This document shows positions 23,208-31,010 of a DNA stretch of 38,044 nucleotides, one piece after another. Both the position numbers and the translations under genes were made by a program. The notes beneath the pieces are model-generated. The model did no database searches. It saw only the letters and a program-made list of their open reading frames with translations, and had not been told where the DNA came from. The DNA is from JBCCQH01 sp039024435 (GTDB lineage: Bacteria > Bacteroidota > Bacteroidia > J057 > JADKCL01): contig JBCCQH010000074.1 of the NCBI GenBank assembly GCA_039024435.1, forward strand, positions 1 through 38,044, given 5' to 3'. Each line of letters opens with the position of its first letter. Positions within the stretch are counted from its first letter, which is position 1.

Positions 23208-25937
23208 TCAATAAGAAGAAAGGCGGACATCCGGTCGAGCAGCCGCAAAAGCCTTCCAGTGATCTGCTTCCTTTTGTGCATAGGAAATAACGATCTTCTT
23301 CAAATTCAGTAGGTCTTGCAAAGGGCCCAGATCGCTCACCTGGGTGACAGAGAGATCAAGCGAATTCAAATTCAGTAGGTGTTGCAAAGGGCCGAGGTCG
23401 CTCACCTGGGTGCCATAGAGATTAAGCAAATTCAAGTTCTGTAGGTATTGCAAAGGGCCGAGGTCGCTCACCTCAGTATCCGACAAATCAAGCGCTTCGA
23501 CCCCCGTCCAACGGGCAATCCTTTCCAACTCGGGGGCAATCACCCACTTATAGCTTGCCCGCCGTTTCTTGCTTTCTTCAAAGTCCAATTTTAAATAATC
23601 TGCTCCCCAATAGTGGCCCCCGCCCCTCCGGACAGTGCAATTGCGCAAATTCAGCTCAAACATGTTCATGTCCCAAGTACAATCGGTAAGGCTGGTATCG
23701 GTAAAGGTGCAATCGGTGAGTTTCGCCCGGGTGAAGTCCACTTCGGTCAATTCTGCGTTGTAGATGGAATTGTCAGCCAGCCATTCCCGGTCCATGGCCA
23801 GTAGCACCTTGAGGGCGTTGCTTCCCTGGTATTGCTTTTGCTCGGGCAGATTTGCCGAATTGTTCAAGAGTTGTCTCAGCTTTTCCGGATCGGGTTGCAG
23901 TTCGGCCAGAAAGGTAGTTATTTCATCCGTGTTGAGTCGCTGGCCAAATTCTTTAACTTCTTCCTTTTCAATCTCTTGGTGGTGGGCCTCCGCGATGAGA
24001 AAGTCACGGAAAGACTTGTGGGAGAAGCGGTAGGTATTCTCACCATCGTTCAGCAGAAACGAGAAGGTGAGAAATTTTGTGAGGTCAGCCTCCCGCGTGC
24101 GCTCCTGCGTTTCTGGACCGTAATTCATCACCTTTTGGAGCGCCGATTCTGCCTCTTGATAAGTGAACACTAGCTCGTTTCGCAAATTGAGATCGAGCGC
24201 AAGGTTGCGCAGCAGTTGCCGCTGTTTGTCCAGACTCCCCAGAAATGCCTTCCCCCCAAATTTCTCCTTTTTCACCCGCTGTATTTCTTTCTTGAATACC
24301 TCCTGGTAGAGTTCTACCGAGCGAATGGCTTCCCTGGGTTTCTTCTTTTTCCTGATTAGATGAGGGAGATATTTGATGATCAGCTCCAGGAGCACCGCCC
24401 GCTTGGCCAGATCTTTCAGGTCAAAAATGGTAGTGATATGCCCCCAAAGCTTGTTGACATCCTGTCCCTCTTCCTTGTTCTTTTCGAGAAACTCACGGAT
24501 TTGCGAATCGGTAAACGTATCCAGATGTATAAATTCCGCTTTCACCTTCGAATCGCTGTTCGCAATCCCAAAAATGCTGTCGCGCTCTTGCGTTCCTTTG
24601 AAATATTCTTTGCGACTGGATAACAGAATCAATGATCCCGTGTCCCCTTCGGAGGGCAAGAGGTCTTTCAGTAGTTCAGCATGGTATTTCTTGCGTGTCT
24701 CGGCTTCCCGGGAGATCATTTCGTCAAATCCATCCAGCAGAAGGATGAAATCCCCGTTTCTCAGTTTGGCCCTGAGCTTTCCGCGATTGAAGTCCTCTAC
24801 TTCGAATTCGTTCAAGTGGCTTACCACAAACCGTTCGAAGGGCTCACCATTGTACTCCCTCAGCGGAATAAGGATAGGAATCCGTTTTCTGGGATCGTGG
24901 ACTGTAAGTTTACCACCACTATCCAGATGGTTGCTGGCCAAGGCGTAGGCCAAGAATGAAAAGAAAGTGGATTTGCCGGTTCCATACTCTCCAAGCATGA
25001 CCACGAAGCGGTAACGATCCAGGTTGGTGGCGTTGAAGACGGTTTGGAAATAGCGTTCTAGGGGATTGAATTTTATTTTGGGGCTTTCCTGCTTGCGCAG
25101 CTTTTCTCCATCTGCACGATGGATGGATTCGCCACCGTCTCCATCAACATCCTCGTGAGAGCGAACCTGATTGTCCCGAATCAGGGAATTATCTAAATCT
25201 CCAAGAGAAAATCTTTTGTTCTTAAAGCTTTGCTGCCTGATTTGATGCCCCCTGAGAGGGACGTATCTGTCGGTGGACAGGTATTTGGTTTGAAATGGAG
25301 TGATGATGTGGTTTTCCAGGTATTGCCGGATTTGGTAGTCGAAGGATTTCTTTGTCATCCTATCCTTGACCTCGTCCAATTCCTCCTTCATCGAAGCGAA
25401 AGATGCTCTAAAATCCTCATGGTCGCGGATCATTTTCAACTGATTCTTCATGATTTCGCGACGCTCATGCAAGCTATCGTAGTAGCGCTTGATCTGAAAT
25501 GGCTTCGCGGTACGAATGGTGAGGTCATCGTATAGCCCCGCAAACAATGCAATTGCTGCGTAAAGATCCTCTTTGTTCGGATAATATTCACGCAGATCGG
25601 TCAATTTTTTGTGGGTTTGGAATACCTCCCTGATCTGTAGATCGGTTTTATCGGGATTGTCGAAGTAGATTCCATCCAAGAATGCTCGCTGTACTGATTT
25701 GATTCCGAAAAGCTTTACAAATCCCTGCAAATGAAACTCTGCTTCACCAGCATATTCGATCAAGGCGTGTACGTAGATTGATACGGGATCAGGCTTGGGC
25801 TTTCGTTCCAAAAGGCCAAACTTATCCAGTGTCTCGATGATGAATATATTTTCTAAAGCCTTGTTTTCAAGTTTATCAAGTCCTTTAGAAGCAATCCGCT
25901 TGACCAAGAAAGCTACTGCGGTTTCAATCAATCCCAT
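23208..25937 (-). CDS. NACHT NTPase with pentapeptide-like and leucine-rich repeats (bacterial NLR-like)
   Basis: 909 residues, no signal peptide. Residues 1-300 are a mainly helical region I cannot assign (MGLIETAVAFLVKRIASKGL start). The NACHT core follows: Walker A Gly316-Glu-Tyr-Gly-Thr-Gly-Lys322-Ser-Thr, Walker B ILLLDGFDE (398-406) and a sensor-like LILLSSRKEYF (436-446). The winged-helix end motif RFSHKSFRDFLIAEAHH lies near 660. Pentapeptide-like repeats are at about 735-775 (LTEVDFTRAKLTDCTFTDT) and leucine-rich repeats of 22 residues from about 820 on (LGPLQ.L.NLN.L.L..TQVSD). NACHT-LRR proteins are NLR relatives; many bacterial ones protect against phage by sensing a viral product and triggering cell arrest. 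The anti-phage role here is inference. The DNA is visibly more AT-rich than its neighbours and the gene stands alone, both signs of horizontal gain. Confidence 0.9.
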   Translation of the reverse strand: MGLIETAVAFLVKRIASKGLDKLENKALENIFIIETLDKFGLLERKPKPDPVSIYVHALIEYAGEAEFHLQGFVKLFGIKSVQRAFLDGIYFDNPDKTDLQIREVFQTHKKLTDLREYYPNKEDLYAAIALFAGLYDDLTIRTAKPFQIKRYYDSLHERREIMKNQLKMIRDHEDFRASFASMKEELDEVKDRMTKKSFDYQIRQYLENHIITPFQTKYLSTDRYVPLRGHQIRQQSFKNKRFSLGDLDNSLIRDNQVRSHEDVDGDGGESIHRADGEKLRKQESPKIKFNPLERYFQTVFNATNLDRYRFVVMLGEYGTGKSTFFSFLAYALASNHLDSGGKLTVHDPRKRIPILIPLREYNGEPFERFVVSHLNEFEVEDFNRGKLRAKLRNGDFILLLDGFDEMISREAETRKKYHAELLKDLLPSEGDTGSLILLSSRKEYFKGTQERDSIFGIANSDSKVKAEFIHLDTFTDSQIREFLEKNKEEGQDVNKLWGHITTIFDLKDLAKRAVLLELIIKYLPHLIRKKKKPREAIRSVELYQEVFKKEIQRVKKEKFGGKAFLGSLDKQRQLLRNLALDLNLRNELVFTYQEAESALQKVMNYGPETQERTREADLTKFLTFSFLLNDGENTYRFSHKSFRDFLIAEAHHQEIEKEEVKEFGQRLNTDEITTFLAELQPDPEKLRQLLNNSANLPEQKQYQGSNALKVLLAMDREWLADNSIYNAELTEVDFTRAKLTDCTFTDTSLTDCTWDMNMFELNLRNCTVRRGGGHYWGADYLKLDFEESKKRRASYKWVIAPELERIARWTGVEALDLSDTEVSDLGPLQYLQNLNLLNLYGTQVSDLGPLQHLLNLNSLDLSVTQVSDLGPLQDLLNLKKIVISYAQKEADHWKAFAAARPDVRLSSY
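23301..23498 (-). repeat. Three 66-bp tandem repeats encoding LRRs
   Basis: Units start at 23301, 23367 and 23433 with an exact 66-base period (22 codons). The first two differ at only about eight positions. Each unit encodes one leucine-rich repeat of the NACHT protein, so copy number can change without loss of frame. Confidence 0.85.
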
Positions 25938-26431
25938 TCGGCTATCGCATTAGAGTTAAAAGGTGCTCAACCAGGCATGGAAACTACTAAATTTTCTTCT
26001 CTATTTAATTTTTTGTAACCGAAAAAAGGACACCCGCTTGAGCAGTCTCCTCCCGCCCCAGATCAACAAGCATCTGATCCACCACCGCACTTTCCCGTTT
26101 CGCTCGCTCCGCCGGCATCGGCGAATACACCGCCGCCGTCCGCTATTCTGCCCGCCAGGAAGTCACCCGATGCGCATCGTCTCAGCGGTGCGAAGTCTGC
26201 GCTGAGGTACAATGGCTGGCGAAGAATTTTGCCGGCTCCCAATTGGTCCCGGGTGCGCGAAAATGGGTAGGTGGGGTTTACGCATTGGATACTGCACCGG
26301 GAGTAGAAATCCGTTGCCTACTCCCGAGATCTAATTCTGTGCAAGGCCGGACAAAAACCCAAATTCCGCGCCCACCCCGTGGCCCCCAGCGGGCCAAACG
26401 CAGACGAATCGCCAACGGAAGATGGGAGCAA
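25938..26431. other. 0.5-kb stretch without a recognisable gene, upstream of the NACHT gene
   Basis: The first 100 bases are AT-rich and should hold the NACHT promoter, but no good -33/-7 pair was found. The rest is GC-rich and open in several frames. One minus frame (37 codons, ATG near 26116) reads MPAERAKRESAVVDQMLVDL but matches nothing I know. On balance it is non-coding or decayed. Confidence 0.45.
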
Positions 26432-26785
26432 TCAACGGACCGGGACCGGTCCACTGACCTTCGAAAGCTTGTACTGAAGGACAAAAGAGTAGGATTCATC
26501 CGCCTGGAAAGCGGCCTGCCGCATCGAAAACCGATTGGGCCCCGGTTCGAGGGGCGTTTGCTTGTGCCAGACCCGCTCCCCATCGCCGTCAAATAGCGCA
26601 AAAGTAACCACCCCCGGATAAGGAATTTCGTAGTTCACGTGCAGCACCTCTTTGCCCTGGCTGAATCCACCGAAGACAATCGCATGCTCGGGACGGCCCT
26701 GATTGACCATCGTCTGGGCAAGTGCGATCTGCGAAACGACCAGTAGCAAAATTAACAATGATGGATTGCGCAATGCTTTTACCAT
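26432..26785 (-). CDS. Small exported beta-strand protein of unknown function
   Basis: 117 residues from the ATG at 26785, where a signal peptide begins (MVKALRNPSLLILLLVVSQIALAQ); the frame is longer upstream but the extension looks non-coding. The mature part, with HVNYEIPYPGVVTFALFDGDGERVW and SYSFVLQYKLSK, resembles one beta-sandwich domain similar to a sorting or Ig-like module. No family is recognised. It lies between the NACHT region and a T9SS cargo gene. Confidence 0.65.
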   Translation of the reverse strand: MVKALRNPSLLILLLVVSQIALAQTMVNQGRPEHAIVFGGFSQGKEVLHVNYEIPYPGVVTFALFDGDGERVWHKQTPLEPGPNRFSMRQAAFQADESYSFVLQYKLSKVSGPVPVR

Positions 26786-26956
26786 AAGCACCGTAAGTAG
26801 AGATTGAACAAGCAAGAAAATAACGTACTGTTGAGCTTTCCGACAACATTGCAAATATGGCATTTTGCCCGCTTTTGCGCACAAATGGCGCAAAATTTTC
26901 CCGTTGCCTGTTAGTTTTTTGGCAAAATTGTCAGGATTCCGGCAATCAGCATCCGC

Positions 26957-28357
26957 TCAGTCCATCCGTACGAGGCGTTTGAAGTGGACCTGGTCCGCCT
27001 GAAAGAACCGCAGGAGATAATGCCCCTGGTTCGGCAAAAAGATTTGCTCGGAGTGCAGTCCCGGGGCTTGCAGGACCGGACGCGTGGAGAGTACCCGCCG
27101 CCCCCGAAGGTCCCAAACATCAAAGTGGACCTGGCTCGGCCCGGTCAGTTCATAACTCAGCCCGAATGTCGGTGGCAGCGGTTGCGGCCCGACCCGGAGG
27201 CGAAGGTCATCGCTTTGGGGGCCGCGGCCCGGGATTCCGGTCAGGACACTGACTTGAATGGTATCGCTCGCCGAGCAGCCGTTGAGGGCGGTGACGGTGA
27301 CCGCGTAACTGCCGGAAGCAGTGACCGAAATGGTCGGGGTGGTGGCTCCCGTACTCCAAGTGTAGCTGGCTCCGGGAAGTGTGCCCGCATCAAGGAGCAG
27401 GGGCGCCCCGCTCACCGTAGTGTCATTGCCCAGAAAAACCACCGGTTCCACCGTCCAAAGATCAAATTCCGCCCGGTAGAGCACGCCCCCAAATATATTG
27501 GCGATGACTTCGTCGGTGATGAAGGCGGTCGAATCGTCCCGCCAGGCGATGGCCTCTTTTTGGGACAAAGGAAAGCTCAGTTCCGCCACGCTGCCCCCGA
27601 AAAAGTCGTGGCCGGAGAAACAAGAAAATATCCAGCAGCGGTCCGAAGAAAGCAGGACCAGGTGTTCCCGGTTCGGACTGAGGGCGGCGGCGGTGACCCA
27701 AAATTGCGTTTGCGGTCCCGGTCCGCAATAAAAGCTGTCGACCAGGGTGGCCGTGTACGTCCCGGGATCCTGGGGCAAGCGATAGCGCCGCGTGTAGCCA
27801 TCGAAGGGGGCGGTCCGGTTTTTGGAAAACAAGTACAAAGAATCCCCCCAAGCCACCATGGCCTCCATATCAAATTTGAGCAGGCTGTCGGCGGGAGGAA
27901 ACGCGGTTTGGTCCGGGTAACTGAAATGGATGATCTCCGCATCTACGCTGTCCCCGGCGATGCTGGCGGGTGGGGGAATGCGGTAGATGCGCAGATTGGT
28001 GCGGGCGTTGGCGTTGTTTCCGAAATCCCCGATGTAGACCCGGCCCAGCGAATCGGTGGTGATTTCTTCCCAGTCGACATGGGTGGCGTTGCGCACGACG
28101 AGGGTCCGCAGCAGGGTTCCCGTCGTGTCAAATGCGTACAATTTGGGATCGCCTCCGCTATCGTTGTGGCTCCACAGGGTGTTGGGGCCAGTGGCGATGA
28201 GCCCGGAAGTCTCTTCAATCACGCTGGGAACATTTGCGATGTTGTAAGTGGGCAATACCTGGCCGGGCAGCCCCGTGGCCCCGGCGATCAGTCCGATGAG
28301 GAGCAGAGAAATAGTTCGAATGCGTACCACGAAGTCAAGATAGTGAATTCCCCGCAT
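26957..28357 (-). CDS. T9SS-secreted protein with beta-propeller-like domain
   Basis: 466 residues from the ATG at 28357. Upstream codons of the frame run back through the AlkD remnant and are not used; the hydrophobic stretch RTISLLLIGLIAGATGLPGQ serves as signal peptide. Residues 40-320 look like a propeller domain that reports on conditions of time or state (SGLIATGPNTLWSHNDSGGDPKLYAFD, LGRVYIGDFGNNANARTNLRIYRIP). A PKD/Ig-like module follows (YTWSTGATTPTISVTASGSYAVTV), then a type-A T9SS sorting domain ending in HYLLRFFQADQVHFKRLVRMD. It is a surface or released protein of unknown role. Confidence 0.85.
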   Translation of the reverse strand: MRGIHYLDFVVRIRTISLLLIGLIAGATGLPGQVLPTYNIANVPSVIEETSGLIATGPNTLWSHNDSGGDPKLYAFDTTGTLLRTLVVRNATHVDWEEITTDSLGRVYIGDFGNNANARTNLRIYRIPPPASIAGDSVDAEIIHFSYPDQTAFPPADSLLKFDMEAMVAWGDSLYLFSKNRTAPFDGYTRRYRLPQDPGTYTATLVDSFYCGPGPQTQFWVTAAALSPNREHLVLLSSDRCWIFSCFSGHDFFGGSVAELSFPLSQKEAIAWRDDSTAFITDEVIANIFGGVLYRAEFDLWTVEPVVFLGNDTTVSGAPLLLDAGTLPGASYTWSTGATTPTISVTASGSYAVTVTALNGCSASDTIQVSVLTGIPGRGPQSDDLRLRVGPQPLPPTFGLSYELTGPSQVHFDVWDLRGRRVLSTRPVLQAPGLHSEQIFLPNQGHYLLRFFQADQVHFKRLVRMD

Positions 28358-28454
28358 CCGGTACGCGAAGGGTGCGGGCGGGACCGAGGGCATTTTGCCC
28401 AGAAATGGTGGGTGGGGGAATTGTGGTGCGGTGCGGTGGATTGTAGGTGGGTGG

Positions 28455-28617
28455 CCCGCCGTGTGCCCGACCGATTTCCTTGGGCCAGGATTTTGAGATC
28501 GGCGAGGTAGATGCCCAGCGCATTGTGGGCCACGATCCCAAACTTTTGCGCTTTGGTGGTGACCTTTTCTGGGTCGGCGAGGGCATGGAGCCGGAAAATG
28601 ATGTCCGTACGATTCAT
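28455..28617 (-). pseudogene. Frameshifted 5' remnant of an AlkD-type DNA alkylation repair gene
   Basis: The frame starts at the ATG at 28617 with MNRTDIIFRLHALADPEKV, then KFGIVAHNALGIYLADLKILA. This is the typical N-terminus of the DNA alkylation repair (AlkD, HEAT-like) family. After LKILA the frame is wrong: removing one C from the GCCCAAGG run (about 28480-28486) restores KEIGRAHG, the expected continuation. Beyond that nothing matches, so the gene is also truncated after about 55 codons. The start overlaps the stop of the metallopeptidase-like gene (ATGA). Confidence 0.78.
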
Positions 28618-30158
28618 GGGCGGGCCACGAAGTTAAAGAAATCCCGTTCCATACCTTCGATGCGCCGGCCCAGGGTGCGTTCCAATACCTCCGCGCTGGA
28701 CCGCAGGATGGGATCGGAACTCCGCCCGGTGTACACCCGGATTTGATCGCGGATGACCGGTTGCAGTTCGTTTCTGTAGGCAAGGTAGCGCAAAAATTCC
28801 CGCGCCATCGCGTGTTGCAGCAGTTGCCTTTGCCCGTCAATGGTCCCCCGGGCGGTTTCCACACTGCGCCCCCGGACCACGGTCCGGTTCTCGTCGACGT
28901 TCAGGTCGGGCCGGCGCCCCCCGTCGAGGGAGCGGCGGTCGGGAACTTGCTCGATGATGGGGCGGGCGCGGCCTTTGGTGGCGGGCCGGTCCACGGGGGG
29001 ACGGCGCGGAGGCGTGGCTGCCCCGGCTGCGTCTCCGTACCCGTCAAATTCAGTCCAGTTCATCCCCAGCAAGGCGCGCAAGGTCGGCGGCCGGACCCCC
29101 GCGGCGAGGTACTTTTGCAGCAGCACCGAACGCCAGTTGCGCTCCGGGTACAGCGCAAACTGGGCGCGGGGACGGGCCGATTCGTAGAGGGCAGGCAGCC
29201 CCTCCCCGATCCAGGGGGGCAGAAATGGGGCATTGTAATTGAGCAGGAGGTGCAGCAATTCGTGGTTGAAGGTGTACATCCCGAGCTGGGGATCCACGGC
29301 GGTGATGCTCAAATCTTCCAGGACCGAATAGCCGATGTTGCTGCCCCCGAGGGCGAGTCCGTGGAGTTGGGCGGCGGTCCGCTGCATTTCCCCCCGGCTC
29401 CTTTGGGGGTAAATCCAGATCAGGAAAGGCGGCGCTTGCAGGCCGTACTGGCGCGCGTGAAACGCCAGGCTGGTTTCCATTTTCTGACACGCCCGGTCCA
29501 GATCGGTCACCGAGTAATTGCGGTTGCCGACGATGATGAAATGCGCGGAGCGGCGGATCCGCAGGCCGCTGGGGTCGGTGATTCCGAGCCACTCCCGGAC
29601 CCGCAGGGTCGCCTCGGGCACCCCGATGTCGGCAATGAGGCGGGCTTCCAGTTGGTCAAAGCTCACCCGGTCGATCACGTAGGTTTCTTCGACTTCCTCG
29701 CCGGAACCACTCGGATCGAAGCCTTTGCCCCCGCTGCGCAGGGTCCGCTCATTGGTGTTGGTGACCCGGAGCCGGCTGCGGCCCCCGTTTACCGCCAATA
29801 GGCCGGTGGTGGAATGGTCGCAGATGCGCAAGGCTTCCCGGAGGCGCGTGCGGAATTCATCGTCCTGGGTGTTGGCGATGGCGTACTGCAGGAGATTGCG
29901 GCCGCTGGGGTTGCCCAGTTCGCATTCGCAGTAGCCCCGGAGCCCGTCGATGTAGTAGACGGCGGTCGTGGTGCGCCGGAGTTGGTTCAGTTGTCCCAGG
30001 GCCGTTTCGAATTGGCCTTGGGCAATCGGACCCTTGAGGATGGCGTTCAGTTTCTGTTGGAAGCCGGTGGGCGGCCGGGGATCGGCCCGTACCGCGGTAA
30101 GCAGTAGAACAAGCACGCTGATGGTGAGGCGGGATCGGTGGGTAGATGTTTTGATCAT
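28614..30158 (-). CDS. Exported HELLH (gluzincin-like) metallopeptidase-type protein
   Basis: 514 residues. Residues 1-25 form a signal peptide (RLTISVLVLLLTAVRA). Residues 30-115 look TPR-like (AQGQFETALGQLNQLRR). The zinc motif is His299-Glu300-Leu-Leu-His303 (YTFNHELLHLLLNY) and the third ligand is probably Glu319 in PPWIGEGLPALYE, the spacing of MA-clan gluzincins. The region before it (AHFIIVGNRNYSVTDLDRACQKME) resembles DUF1570/peptidase-MA proteins. The C-terminal 130 residues are Arg/Pro-rich then helical. It is third in the cassette with the eCIS-leader protein and the membrane protein (24 bases apart). Its target is unknown; processing of the cassette's other proteins is possible but not shown. 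Confidence 0.8.
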   Translation of the reverse strand: MIKTSTHRSRLTISVLVLLLTAVRADPRPPTGFQQKLNAILKGPIAQGQFETALGQLNQLRRTTTAVYYIDGLRGYCECELGNPSGRNLLQYAIANTQDDEFRTRLREALRICDHSTTGLLAVNGGRSRLRVTNTNERTLRSGGKGFDPSGSGEEVEETYVIDRVSFDQLEARLIADIGVPEATLRVREWLGITDPSGLRIRRSAHFIIVGNRNYSVTDLDRACQKMETSLAFHARQYGLQAPPFLIWIYPQRSRGEMQRTAAQLHGLALGGSNIGYSVLEDLSITAVDPQLGMYTFNHELLHLLLNYNAPFLPPWIGEGLPALYESARPRAQFALYPERNWRSVLLQKYLAAGVRPPTLRALLGMNWTEFDGYGDAAGAATPPRRPPVDRPATKGRARPIIEQVPDRRSLDGGRRPDLNVDENRTVVRGRSVETARGTIDGQRQLLQHAMAREFLRYLAYRNELQPVIRDQIRVYTGRSSDPILRSSAEVLERTLGRRIEGMERDFFNFVARP

Positions 30159-30182
30159 GGGTTAGAATTGGGGCGGTGGTGG

Positions 30183-30929
30183 TTATTGGGCGGCTTTTTC
30201 TTCGCTTGCTTCCTCCAGGGAAAAGCCGGCAAAGGGGCGGTGCCCGGTGGCCCCTGGGTGCGGATCGGGGGTACGTGGGCCTTCTTCAAAGGCGGATGGG
30301 CTGGTGAGGTCCACCGTGGGCAGGAAGAGGCGGCCGTCCTCGACGGTGATTTCATTGTGGTTGAGGATGGTCGTCAGCATGAGGATGGTGCCGAACAGGG
30401 TCAGGAACAAGCCGGGTGAGGAAGACGTGAGGCTCAATTTGCCGGTCACCTGGTTCTCCGACGCCAGGGTGGAAGGGCCTTCGCGGAGCTTGCCCAGGAT
30501 GAATACCGCACCGACCACTGCGAGGATGATTCCGGTGAGAAAGCCCAGGAATTTGATCCAGATGCGGGACAGGAGCAGGGTATTCGCGCGGATGTAGCGG
30601 CGCTCCAGGGCCTGCTGTTCCAGTTGGTAAAAGGCCAGGAACTGGGCATTGGGGATGGCGCCTTGCTGGGTGGGGGTATCGTGGGGAAAGTAATCGGTGA
30701 TGGTGATCTCCGACTCCGGTTCCCAATGTTCCAGCCGGTCCTGCAGGAGGAAGATGAAGGTCGCCGAGGCGAGGCAGAAAAACAGGGTGAGGAGGACCAG
30801 CATGCCCCGCATGAGCGGCAGTTGGGCACGCTGCCAGCGGGCGGTCTGCTTGGTTTCAAGGATTTGAATCCGGTCTTCGACGGTGAGGTTGGGGACCGGG
30901 ACGGGCGGTTCCGAAGGATTTTGGGGCAT
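30183..30929 (-). CDS. Three-helix membrane protein of unknown function
   Basis: 248 residues with three membrane helices: about 42-63 (MLVLLTLFFCLASATFIFLL), 125-147 (FLGFLTGIILAVVGAVFIL) and 172-190 (LFLTLFGTILMLTTIL). The first 40 residues are soluble, polar and rich in Pro, with a short coiled-coil-like part (VEDRIQILETKQTARWQRA). The Pro/Glu-rich tail is also soluble. No family recognised. It lies between the eCIS-leader gene (81 bases upstream) and the metallopeptidase-like gene (24 bases downstream), so the three are probably one operon. Confidence 0.75.
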   Translation of the reverse strand: MPQNPSEPPVPVPNLTVEDRIQILETKQTARWQRAQLPLMRGMLVLLTLFFCLASATFIFLLQDRLEHWEPESEITITDYFPHDTPTQQGAIPNAQFLAFYQLEQQALERRYIRANTLLLSRIWIKFLGFLTGIILAVVGAVFILGKLREGPSTLASENQVTGKLSLTSSSPGLFLTLFGTILMLTTILNHNEITVEDGRLFLPTVDLTSPSAFEEGPRTPDPHPGATGHRPFAGFSLEEASEEKAAQ

Positions 30930-31010
30930 GGGGGTGGCGGTTGTTGGTTATAGAGACGGAGCGGGTGGGGGATTTCCATAAGGGAGGAGGGCCCCAAACC
31001 CCTGCCTGGC

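Noticed and set aside
23301..23498. CRISPR array
   Set aside because: The 66-bp periodic DNA encodes leucine-rich repeats in frame and has no repeat/spacer pattern.
25963..26596. Plus-strand frames in the spacer ahead of the NACHT gene, including one reading EVTRCASSQRCEVC
   Set aside because: Starts are poor, the Arg-rich composition is that of frames in GC-rich non-coding DNA, and part runs antisense to the exported protein gene at 26432-26785.
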